From an uncultured Prevotellaceae bacterium (GTDB taxonomy: Bacteria; Bacteroidota; Bacteroidia; Bacteroidales; Bacteroidaceae): a DNA stretch of 64,000 bases. Location: NCBI GenBank assembly GCA_902781315.1, contig CACZIT010000009.1, forward strand, positions 1-64,000, given 5' to 3'. Each line of letters begins with the position of its first letter. Position 1 is the first letter of the stretch. The notes beneath the pieces were generated by a model. It did no database searches, was not told the origin of the DNA, and worked only from the letters and a program-made list of their open reading frames with translations. Shown piece after piece: positions 39,952-47,571 of this stretch. Both the position numbers and the translations under genes were made by a program.

Positions 39952-41850
39952 TTATTTTTTCTCAGTGCCGGGCTTCTTGCCATCAGAGGCTGACGACTCC
40001 TTTCGGTAGACGTTGCCGTAGTAGATGCGCTTCTTCTGGAATGCTGCGGCACGTCCCTCGGAGGCTGCCGACAGTTTTCCGTTGATGTATTTCTCCATGA
40101 TGAGCGCGCCGAGCGGCACACCGTAGTCGGCACCCCAACCGCCGTTCTCCACGTAGACGGCAACGGCAATCTTCGGCTCGTTCATCGGGGCAAAGCCCAT
40201 GAACACCGAGTGGTCGTGGCCACGGTTCTGAGCCGTACCCGTCTTTCCGCAAACGGCATAGTCGCCACGGTTGGCCGAGCGGCACGTGCCTCGCTCCACG
40301 GCCGACCGCATGCCGGCCACGATGTAGTCGTAGGAATGGCGGGTGGCCTTCGTATAGCGACGCGTGGTGAAGGCGGTGTCGAGCGGTTCGCCCTTCACCT
40401 TGCGCACCACGTGGGGCGTGTAGAAATAGCCGCGGTTGGCGATGGTGGCGGCGAGATTGGCAATCTGCAATGGCGTGGCGTTCACCTCACCCTGTCCGAT
40501 GCTGATGGAGATGATGGTTAGTCCGTTCCAGGAGCCGTGGTAGTGCTTGTCGTAGAACTCGGCATTGGGAATCAGTCCGCGCTTCTCGCCCGGCAGGTCG
40601 ATGCCCAGTTTGTAGCCGAATCCCATCGACACCATATAGTCGCGCCATGTGTTCATGGCATCCTGCACGTGCGGATACTTCTTGCGGTTGCCCATCATGT
40701 AGTAGAGTCCCCAGCAGAAGTAGCCGTTGCACGACGTCGAGATGGCCGGCACTAGCGACAGTGGTGAGCTGTGGCCGTGGCAGCCTACGCGCAGGTTGCC
40801 GTAGCGGAAGCCATGTGAGCAAGGGAAGGCAGTGCCCGGCCCGATGATGCCTTCCGACAGGAAGGTCAGGGCCTGTGTGGTTTTAAATGTAGAACCTGGG
40901 GGATACATACCCTGAATGCTTCGGTTCAGCAGGGGCTTCCATGAGTTCTGCGCCAGTTCCTTGTGCGACTTTCCGCGCTGGCGACCCGTCATCATGCGCG
41001 GGTCGTAACTGGGCGATGATGCCATGCAGAGCACTTCGCCCGTCGAAGGTTCGATGGCGACGATGCTGCCAATTTTTCCTTCCAGCAGTCGTTCGGCCAG
41101 CGCCTGCAGTTCCAGGTCGATGCTCAGCGTGAGGTCTTTGCCTGCAATGGGACGCTGGTCGAGTGCGCCGTCCTGATAGCGGCCCTTGATGCGGCCATGG
41201 GCGTCGCGCAGCAGGATCTGGATGCCTTTCTGGCCGCGCAACTGCTTCTCGTAGCTGCGCTCCACCCCCAGCTTGCCGATGTAGTCGCCCGGCTGGTAGT
41301 AGTCGTCATCCTCGATGTCGCTGGGCGACACCTCACCTACGTCGCCCAGGATGTGGGCGGCATTCGGGTATTGATATTGGCGGATGCTGCGTTTCTGCAC
41401 GTAGAAACCCGGGAAGCGGAACATCTTCTCCTGAAACACACTGAACTCCTTGTCCGACAGCTGACTCATGAACAGCTGCTGCGTGAAACGCGAGTAGCCC
41501 GGGTTCTTCGAGCGGTCCTTGATGTCGTTCATGCGCTCGATGAAAAATTCCTTCGTGATGCCCAGTGCCTGACAGAATTCCATGGTGTCCAGTCGTCCGC
41601 TCTCCTCGTTCATGATCACCATGATGTCGTAGGCGGGCTGGTTGTACACCAGCAGTTTGCCGTTGCGATCGGTGATGACGCCGCGCGCCGGATATTCAAT
41701 CTTCTTCAGGAAAGCATTCGAGTCGGCATTCTTCTTGTAGTCGTCGCTCATCAGCTGCAACGTGAAGAGACGGATGATGTAGACCGCGATGATGAGCACG
41801 GCCACACCACCTATCACATAGCGGCGGTAGTCGAGATTAAAATCTTTCAT
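39952..41850 (-). CDS. mrdA: Penicillin-binding protein 2, elongation transpeptidase
   Basis: A 632-residue class B PBP. A single N-terminal membrane anchor (about 10-35, YVIGGVAVLIIAVYIIRLF) is followed by the PBP dimerisation/pedestal domain (PARGVITDRNGKLLVYN) and the transpeptidase domain with SxxK in YPPGSTFKT (catalytic Ser), SxN in TSCNG, and KTG in CGKTGTAQNRG. It cross-links new peptidoglycan during side-wall growth with RodA. The ATG overlaps the mreD stop (ATGA, 41847-41850). The C-terminal tail is basic and low-complexity (KESSASDGKKPGTEKK). Confidence 0.96.
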   Translation of the reverse strand: MKDFNLDYRRYVIGGVAVLIIAVYIIRLFTLQLMSDDYKKNADSNAFLKKIEYPARGVITDRNGKLLVYNQPAYDIMVIMNEESGRLDTMEFCQALGITKEFFIERMNDIKDRSKNPGYSRFTQQLFMSQLSDKEFSVFQEKMFRFPGFYVQKRSIRQYQYPNAAHILGDVGEVSPSDIEDDDYYQPGDYIGKLGVERSYEKQLRGQKGIQILLRDAHGRIKGRYQDGALDQRPIAGKDLTLSIDLELQALAERLLEGKIGSIVAIEPSTGEVLCMASSPSYDPRMMTGRQRGKSHKELAQNSWKPLLNRSIQGMYPPGSTFKTTQALTFLSEGIIGPGTAFPCSHGFRYGNLRVGCHGHSSPLSLVPAISTSCNGYFCWGLYYMMGNRKKYPHVQDAMNTWRDYMVSMGFGYKLGIDLPGEKRGLIPNAEFYDKHYHGSWNGLTIISISIGQGEVNATPLQIANLAATIANRGYFYTPHVVRKVKGEPLDTAFTTRRYTKATRHSYDYIVAGMRSAVERGTCRSANRGDYAVCGKTGTAQNRGHDHSVFMGFAPMNEPKIAVAVYVENGGWGADYGVPLGALIMEKYINGKLSAASEGRAAAFQKKRIYYGNVYRKESSASDGKKPGTEKK

Positions 41851-42356
41851 GCAGAAATTCTACAACGGAAATACTCTATGGTGAGCAGCAGTACGGCTGT
41901 GATGGCGAAACTTCCTCCTACGCATTCCAACCAGTGTTGCCAGTTGACAAATGTGAATGCTTCGAGGGCGAAGAAGGCCAGCGTGTAGATGAGTGTCAGG
42001 AACAGGGCGTACCAGATGAACTTGCTGAATCCCAGCGAGAGCATCGACGGCACAAGGTCTTCAGGACTCTCTCGGGGCAGGAACAGCGTGAGCAGATAGG
42101 GCTGCAGCAGTCCGACAAGCGTCATGCTGCCTGCAGCCACACCGGGCGTGTTGGAGAAAATGTCGATGCAAAGTCCCATCGTGAAGCAGCTGATGAGCGT
42201 GGCCCAGCGCGGGAAATTGCGGGGAAACAGCAAGGCCATATAGACATAGAGCAGCGGGGTGGCACAGTTGAAGAGGTGTATGTGGTTCAACACCAACGCC
42301 TGTGCCAGCAGCAGGAGCACGAATGCTCCCAGTCCTTTCAGTATGTCTATGTTCAT
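41847..42356 (-). CDS. mreD: Rod shape-determining protein MreD
   Basis: A 169-residue protein of about five to six transmembrane helices (GAFVLLLLAQALVLNHIHLF, PLLYVYMALLFP, ISCFTMGLCIDIFSNTPGV, and two more), matching the length and layout of MreD. The acidic FTMGLCIDIFSNTPG segment is characteristic. It bridges MreC and the RodA/PBP2 pair in the elongasome at the inner membrane. It overlaps mrdA by 4 bp and starts 19 nt after the mreC stop. Sequence conservation in this family is low, so the operon position is important support. Confidence 0.9.
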   Translation of the reverse strand: MNIDILKGLGAFVLLLLAQALVLNHIHLFNCATPLLYVYMALLFPRNFPRWATLISCFTMGLCIDIFSNTPGVAAGSMTLVGLLQPYLLTLFLPRESPEDLVPSMLSLGFSKFIWYALFLTLIYTLAFFALEAFTFVNWQHWLECVGGSFAITAVLLLTIEYFRCRISA

Positions 42357-42375
42357 ATCTTTGTAACCCGCTTTG

Positions 42376-43236
42376 TTACCTTGTTACCTTGATCGAGTCT
42401 TGTGCGGCGCGCATCACCTCCATGCGTTCCTTCATGCTGTCGTCGGCAATCACGCAGACGTCGCGCAGTCGGCAGAAGTCGGTGCTCAGGTGCACCTGCA
42501 CCTTGTACGACAGTCCGTCGGGCGAGTTGTACACCGTGCCCACCTTGCCCACCATGATGCCTTCGGGGAAGATGCTCGAGTAGCCGCTCGTCACGATGTG
42601 GTCGCCGCGTCGGAAGTGAGCATGTCGCGGTATGTCGTTCACGTAGGCTATCTGCGGCGACTTGCAGTCCCAGCCCAGATAGCCGAAGTAGCCTCGCTTC
42701 TCGATGGTGCAGCTGATGTTGGAGCGCGTGCTCAGGATGGGGATGACAATGGCATAGTGGGCCGACGTCATGTAGACTATGCCTACGACGCCCGTGCCCG
42801 ACACCACGCCCATGTCCTTTCTCACGCCGTCGGCCTCACCCTTGTTGATGGTGATGAGGTTGTCGCGCTTGTTGGTCTCGTTCGTCACCACCTTGGCTGG
42901 CAGCAGCTTGTAGCTGGCCAGCATCTGCAGTTGGTTGCGCTGCATGTAGGTGCTGTCCTCGGTGACCTTCGTGAGTTGCTTCGACAGCTGTGCCACCTGG
43001 TGTTCCAGGTAGGTGTTGCGCTGCGTGAGTTCCTCGTTTACCTTTGTGAGCGCGAAGAACGACTCTATCTCAGAATGCCACTCATACACCTTGCCCGCGA
43101 CGACGTTGGCCGTCGAAAACCACACGCTGCCCTGATAGCTGTTGTACTGGAACAGCAACGCAGCACTGATGGCTTCCAGCAAGAGGAAGATGAACCAGTG
43201 GTTGTATTTTCTAAGAAAGTCTAAGAGTGCGCCCAT
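42376..43236 (-). CDS. mreC: Rod shape-determining protein MreC
   Basis: A 286-residue bitopic protein: a cytoplasmic N-terminus, one membrane helix (about 13-30, HWFIFLLLEAISAALLF), a coiled coil (about 60-100, VNEELTQRNTYLEHQVAQL) and the paired beta-barrel domains of MreC (about 115-270, PAKVVTNETNKRDNLITINK, GVVSGTGVVGIVYMTS, GDHIVTSGYSSIFPEGIMVG). It scaffolds the elongasome in the periplasm and activates PBP2. It lies 10 nt after the mreB stop. Confidence 0.95.
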   Translation of the reverse strand: MGALLDFLRKYNHWFIFLLLEAISAALLFQYNSYQGSVWFSTANVVAGKVYEWHSEIESFFALTKVNEELTQRNTYLEHQVAQLSKQLTKVTEDSTYMQRNQLQMLASYKLLPAKVVTNETNKRDNLITINKGEADGVRKDMGVVSGTGVVGIVYMTSAHYAIVIPILSTRSNISCTIEKRGYFGYLGWDCKSPQIAYVNDIPRHAHFRRGDHIVTSGYSSIFPEGIMVGKVGTVYNSPDGLSYKVQVHLSTDFCRLRDVCVIADDSMKERMEVMRAAQDSIKVTR

Positions 43237-43246
43237 CGCAAATGCA

Positions 43247-44269
43247 CTATCTCATCAGGAACGAGAAGCGTTCTACGTTGTTCAGTGCGATGCCGGCACC
43301 CTTTGCCACGCAGTGGAGCGGGTCTTCGGCCACGATGAATTTGATGTTGATCTTGTCGGTCAGTCGCTTGGCCAGTCCGCGCAGCAGGGCGCCGCCGCCA
43401 GTCAGGTAGATGCCGTTGCGCACAATGTCGGCATACAGTTCGGGCGGAGTGTTCTCCAGTGCGTTCAGCACGGCCGTCTCGATGCGGGCCACGGTTTTGT
43501 CCAGGCAGTGGGCAATCTCCTGATAGCACACGGGCACCTCCATGGGCAGGGCCGTGATGCGGTTCGGACCCACCACGACGAAGTCCTCGGGACCCTCGTC
43601 GCCCAAGTCGGTCAGTGCCGAGCCCACGTTGATCTTGATGCGCTCAGCCATGCGTTCCGACACCTTCACGTTGTGCTGGCGGAACATATATTCCTGGATG
43701 TCGGCAGTGAGGTCGTCGCCAGCCACCTTGATGGAGTTGTTGGCCACGATGCCACCCAGCGAGATCACGGCAATCTCAGTCGTGCCGCCACCTATGTCGA
43801 CAATCATGTTTCCTTCGGGAGCCTCCACGTCGAGGCCGATGCCGATGGCGGCTGCCATCGGTTCAAAAATCAGGTAGACGTCGCGACCGTCGGCATGCTC
43901 GGCCGAGTCGCGCACGGCACGCAGCTCCACCTCCGTCGAACCGCTGGGCACGCCGATGACCATGCGCAGCGACGGCGAGAACAGGCGCGAGCCTGAGTGC
44001 ACCATCTTGATAAGCCCGCGCATCATCTGCTCGCAGGCCGTAAAGTCGGCAATCACACCGTCGCGCAGCGGGCGGATGGTGCGTATGCCGGGATTTTCTT
44101 TCTCATACATCATCTTGGCCTTCTCGCCCACGGCAATCATCTTGTCCGTGCGGCGGTCGAGGGCCACCACAGAGGGCTCGTCAACCACAATCTTGTCATC
44201 ACTGATAATGATGGTGTTGGCTGTGCCCAGGTCCATCGCAATTTCCTGTCTCAAACTAAAAAATCCCAT
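43247..44269 (-). CDS. mreB: Actin-like rod shape protein MreB
   Basis: A 340-residue bacterial actin. The nucleotide-binding motifs are present: MDLGTANT (phosphate 1), VDIGGGTTEIAVISLGGI (phosphate 2) and YLTGGGALLRGL (adenosine). It forms membrane-bound filaments that guide side-wall synthesis. It starts 44 nt after the cyclohydrolase gene and is clearly in the same transcript, followed by mreC, mreD, mrdA and rodA. Length and ends match the family. Confidence 0.97.
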   Translation of the reverse strand: MGFFSLRQEIAMDLGTANTIIISDDKIVVDEPSVVALDRRTDKMIAVGEKAKMMYEKENPGIRTIRPLRDGVIADFTACEQMMRGLIKMVHSGSRLFSPSLRMVIGVPSGSTEVELRAVRDSAEHADGRDVYLIFEPMAAAIGIGLDVEAPEGNMIVDIGGGTTEIAVISLGGIVANNSIKVAGDDLTADIQEYMFRQHNVKVSERMAERIKINVGSALTDLGDEGPEDFVVVGPNRITALPMEVPVCYQEIAHCLDKTVARIETAVLNALENTPPELYADIVRNGIYLTGGGALLRGLAKRLTDKINIKFIVAEDPLHCVAKGAGIALNNVERFSFLMR

Positions 44270-44313
44270 AATTCTGTCTTGCTGTAAGTTTTATTGTTGT
44301 CGTTTTTGTCGTC

Positions 44314-44916
44314 TTATTTTGATGAGTCGATAAACCAGTGGTTGATAGCCGTGTCGTAGTGGCTCGACACGCCGAAGGCACGCTGGGCCAGTTCGCGGCG
44401 CTGGGCCAGGGTGGTGCAGGCGCCCTGCTCGTTCAGGATGTTGAGCAGCAGTCCGTATTCGGCCTTGCTCGGCACAATCACCACGTCCTTGAAATTCTTG
44501 GCACCGGCGCGGATGAGCGAGATGCCGCCGATGTCGATCTTCTCGATGATGTCGGCCTCAGAGGCTCCGCTGGCCACGGTCTGCTCGAAGGGGTACAGGT
44601 CAACCACCACCAGGTCGATCTCGGGAATCGAGTACTGCACCATCTGCTCGCGGTCGCCCTCGTTGTCGCGACGGGCCAGGATGCCGCCGAACACTTTCGG
44701 ATGCAGCGTCTTCACGCGTCCGCCCAGTATTGACGGGTAGGTGGTCACGTCCTCCACCTTCGTGCACTCGTAGCCCAGAGCTTCGATGAACTGCTGTGTG
44801 CCACCTGTTGATAGGAACTTCACTCCCTCGGCGCTCAGCTTCTGGAGCAGTTCGTCGAGGCCGTCTTTGTGGAAGACCGAAATCAGTGCGGTCTTTATTT
44901 TCTTTGTCTCTGCCAT
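44314..44916 (-). CDS. Stand-alone IMP cyclohydrolase (PurH N-terminal domain only)
   Basis: A 200-residue protein equal to the MGS-like IMP cyclohydrolase half of PurH: IKTALISVFHKDGLDELLQK, STGGTQQFIEALGY, TTYPSILGGRVKTLHPKVFGGIL, VVVDLYPFEQT and IDIGGISLIRAGAKNFKDV, all near-invariant. The chain stops cleanly after HYDTAINHW, where bifunctional PurH would enter the formyltransferase domain. That domain is encoded 22 kb away (21462-22646). It closes FAICAR to IMP. It leads the mreBCD-mrdA-rodA operon and has a strong promoter (TTTG 44999-45002, 19 nt, TATCTTTGC 44971-44979). The clean domain end suggests natural fission, not a recent truncation. Confidence 0.93.
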   Translation of the reverse strand: MAETKKIKTALISVFHKDGLDELLQKLSAEGVKFLSTGGTQQFIEALGYECTKVEDVTTYPSILGGRVKTLHPKVFGGILARRDNEGDREQMVQYSIPEIDLVVVDLYPFEQTVASGASEADIIEKIDIGGISLIRAGAKNFKDVVIVPSKAEYGLLLNILNEQGACTTLAQRRELAQRAFGVSSHYDTAINHWFIDSSK

Positions 44917-44970
44917 GTTGTTTCTGATTGTATTAATTCTGTGTTCGTGTACATTTTATAAAAGGGGACT

Positions 44971-45002
44971 GCAAAGATACGAATAAGTGCGAACACTGCA
45001 AA
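44971..45002 (-). promoter_or_regulatory. Promoter of the cyclohydrolase-mre operon
   Basis: Minus strand TTTG (44999-45002), 19-nt spacer, TATCTTTGC (44971-44979). The spacer ends in GCACTTATTCG, shared with the GH127 and lptF-type promoters. The leader is about 50 nt. Confidence 0.8.
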
Positions 45003-45283
45003 AAAAAATCTGATAATTTTTTCTGACTCTGCTGAAAAATTTATCATAGGTCAAGACACGGGGTGCATGAATCTTCACCTCTGAGGGTCAAAAGGTGTAT
45101 AACCTCCAAGCAGGATGAATAGTGAGCACAAAGAAAAAAGGAGACGCTGTTATCACAACAGTCCCTCCCCCTAAACAATAAGCTTTTTCTTATCTAACCT
45201 AACTGTTTGTAAATTTGTGTATGTAAAAAGACTGAAAAAATAGATTTGATACGTGTGTCGCGTTATGCGTTGTTCCCTATGTG
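45003..45283. other. Gap between PUL 2 and the cyclohydrolase operon
   Basis: No gene is visible. The gap holds the PUL 2 terminator at 45132-45168 and AT-rich flanks. The stretch at 45050-45120 has short complementary segments (TTCACCTCTGAGG, AGGTGTATAACCTCC), but nothing identifiable. Confidence 0.5.
45132..45168 (-). terminator. Terminator of the PUL 2 operon
   Basis: On the minus strand GGAGGGACTGTT pairs with AACAGCGTCTCC (45140-45168) around GTGAT and is followed by TTTTTTCTTT. It lies downstream of the GH2 gene. Confidence 0.8.
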
Positions 45284-47524
45284 TCAGGGAATGCTGAGGA
45301 AGGCTGCATCAAGACCGGCGGCTCGGGCGGCCACCACGCAGGGTGCCGAGAGGTCTTTCAGTCGAATCTGTGCGCGGCCGTTGGCAGCCTGTATGCGATA
45401 GGAACCAGTGGCGGTGCCCTGATTGCGCAACAAAGCGTCGTTGCCAGCAGACGAGAACTCTATCCAGTCGCTGCTGTCGAGACAGCGCACGCCGTTGGCG
45501 TCGTAGAGTTGTGCCTCGAGGAGGTCGCTGCCGATGCGTCGGAGCCGAATGCTGGCGGGCGGTCCCCACGGCTCGGTTTGGTATTCAAACGTAATCTCGT
45601 CGGTGAGGTGCTTGGAGTGGGCTTGAACGGTGTTGCTGCCCGCCTGTAGCGGCACCCGCCAATGGAAGCCTTGTGCCGGATAGTCCTGTGGGTTGCGTTT
45701 CCGCTTTCCCACTGAGGTTCCGTTCACAAACAGTTCCACCTCGTCTTCATTCGAATAGACCAGGATTTCTTTCTCCTCGCCGACGGCTCCCCACCTCACG
45801 GGCCACGAGTGTCCGTAGATGTGAAGCATGGGCTTTCCGGACCAGTAGCTTTGGAAGACGTAGTAGCTCTCCTTGGGCGTTCCGTCGCGTTGGCACACTC
45901 CCTTTTGGTTGACGTAGGGAATAGGGTTTTCGGGCCGCAGCGGGGTGCAGAAGTCCTTGAAGGTCCAGAAGGCCGAACCCGTGAGGTTAGGCATGCGAAG
46001 TTGTTCCTTCAAATGCCAGTCGAAGAGGCGTACGGCGTAGCTTTCCGACCAGTCGCCGTTGCGGTCGCCGGCCTCGATGTCGAAGCCGGTCTCGGCATGT
46101 CGGCCTGCGTGGCTGTCGCCCCCCCATTCAGCATGCAGGAAGTGGGGATATTTGGCGATGGCGCCTTCTTCCATCTCGCGGTAGTCGGTGAACTTCCGGC
46201 TGTACCATCCTGCCCAGATGGAGGGCGAATAGACGTCGACGATGTCGGCACAGAAGTCGCAGCGGCGGATGACGGTCTTGCGTCCAGGGTCGAGGCGGTG
46301 GGCAAGGTCGTTGAGCGACGCCATCAGCTGGCGTACGGCCGTGGTGTCAATCTCTGTCGAGAAGTCGCCGGGCCAGTCGTTCTCGTTGCCCAGTCCCCAT
46401 AGGATAATGGAGGGATGGTGGCGATGTTGCCTGATCATGTTCTCCAGCATGCGATGGGCCTGCGCCTGATAGGCATCGCCGCCCACGCCCCCTCGGCACC
46501 AGGGAATCTCTTCCCACACCAGCAGCCCCAGCGAGTCGCAGAGCTGCAGCACGAGGTCCGACTGCTGATAGTGTCCGAGGCGGATGAAGTTGGCACCCAT
46601 CTCCTTGATTTGCTGCATCTCGCTGCGTATCTGCTCGTCGGTCATCGCGGCACCCACGCCAGCATGGTCTTCGTGTCGATGCGTTCCCTGCAGCAGCAGA
46701 CGGCGCCCGTTGAGCTTGAACGGTCCGTGCGGCTTGAACTCGAATGTGCGGAAGCCAAACTTTCTTTGTAGCGAGTGCTCGCCATAGGTGATGCGTGCCG
46801 TATAAAGGCGGGGCGCGTCGGGCGACCACTTCTCGGGTTTCTTCACCACGATGGGTTGTGCGTTGTCGCCCCTGAAGACGACTTTTCCTGCTGGGTTCGT
46901 CAGCTCTACCTCTACCCGTTTGTCGCAGGAGACGACGACGCTGTCGCCCGAAACATATAGCTGTACGTCAGCGAGATAGTCGCTGGGCAGATACACCAGA
47001 TGCACGTGCCGATAAAGGCCGCCGTAGAGGCAGAAGTCGGACATGTCGGAAGGAATCATCTCTACATCGCGACTGTTGTCGCAACGCACCGCAACGGTCA
47101 CTCGTCCACGGCCCGCGTCGGTGATGTCCACCGTCCAATGGTCGTAGCCTCCGATGTGCGAGCCCACCTTTTGCGTTCCCACGTAGACGTCGGTCTTCTG
47201 TCCGGCGCCTTCGAACTCAAGCAGCGTGTGGCCGTTAGGGTAGGGGTTGTCGATGTTCAGCGTTGTGCGATACCACGCAGGCCCCTCGTAGTAGTTCGTG
47301 GTGGGGTCTACGCCGTCGTCGGCATTATAGCAGTGTGGCAGGCTGACCGCTGTCCACAGAGGTACACTCTCGGGCTTACCCGCCTTCACGGGGCGCAGCA
47401 CCTCCCAGATGGTCAGGTCGGTACGCACAAACTGCCAACCTTCATACAGTGTCTGCCTGACCTGTGCGCCAGCAGCGGTTGCCAGCAGACAGGCGAGGGA
47501 TAAGAGGAGTGTTCTCCGGGCCAT
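45284..47524 (-). CDS. Glycoside hydrolase family 2 enzyme, PUL 2
   Basis: A 746-residue secreted GH2 protein (signal peptide MARRTLLLSLACLLATAAGA). The N-terminal jelly roll (about 25-180, with GPAWYRTTLNI), an Ig-like domain (about 185-275) and the TIM barrel (about 280-560) are in the standard order. The acid/base is E381 in GLGNEND and the nucleophile is E466 in HAEWGGD; RHEDHAGVGAA matches the GH2 signature region. A C-terminal Ig-like/DUF4982-type domain follows (EVELFVNGTSVGKRKRN). GH2 covers beta-galactosidases, beta-glucuronidases and beta-mannosidases. The neighbouring uronyl hydrolase makes a glucuronidase or galactosidase acting on uronic-acid glycans plausible, but specificity is not proved. 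It is last in the PUL 2 transcript. Confidence 0.9.
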   Translation of the reverse strand: MARRTLLLSLACLLATAAGAQVRQTLYEGWQFVRTDLTIWEVLRPVKAGKPESVPLWTAVSLPHCYNADDGVDPTTNYYEGPAWYRTTLNIDNPYPNGHTLLEFEGAGQKTDVYVGTQKVGSHIGGYDHWTVDITDAGRGRVTVAVRCDNSRDVEMIPSDMSDFCLYGGLYRHVHLVYLPSDYLADVQLYVSGDSVVVSCDKRVEVELTNPAGKVVFRGDNAQPIVVKKPEKWSPDAPRLYTARITYGEHSLQRKFGFRTFEFKPHGPFKLNGRRLLLQGTHRHEDHAGVGAAMTDEQIRSEMQQIKEMGANFIRLGHYQQSDLVLQLCDSLGLLVWEEIPWCRGGVGGDAYQAQAHRMLENMIRQHRHHPSIILWGLGNENDWPGDFSTEIDTTAVRQLMASLNDLAHRLDPGRKTVIRRCDFCADIVDVYSPSIWAGWYSRKFTDYREMEEGAIAKYPHFLHAEWGGDSHAGRHAETGFDIEAGDRNGDWSESYAVRLFDWHLKEQLRMPNLTGSAFWTFKDFCTPLRPENPIPYVNQKGVCQRDGTPKESYYVFQSYWSGKPMLHIYGHSWPVRWGAVGEEKEILVYSNEDEVELFVNGTSVGKRKRNPQDYPAQGFHWRVPLQAGSNTVQAHSKHLTDEITFEYQTEPWGPPASIRLRRIGSDLLEAQLYDANGVRCLDSSDWIEFSSAGNDALLRNQGTATGSYRIQAANGRAQIRLKDLSAPCVVAARAAGLDAAFLSIP

Positions 47525-47571
47525 TTTTCGTTATTCCGTTATGATGCTATTTCTTTGATGACGTCACATCG

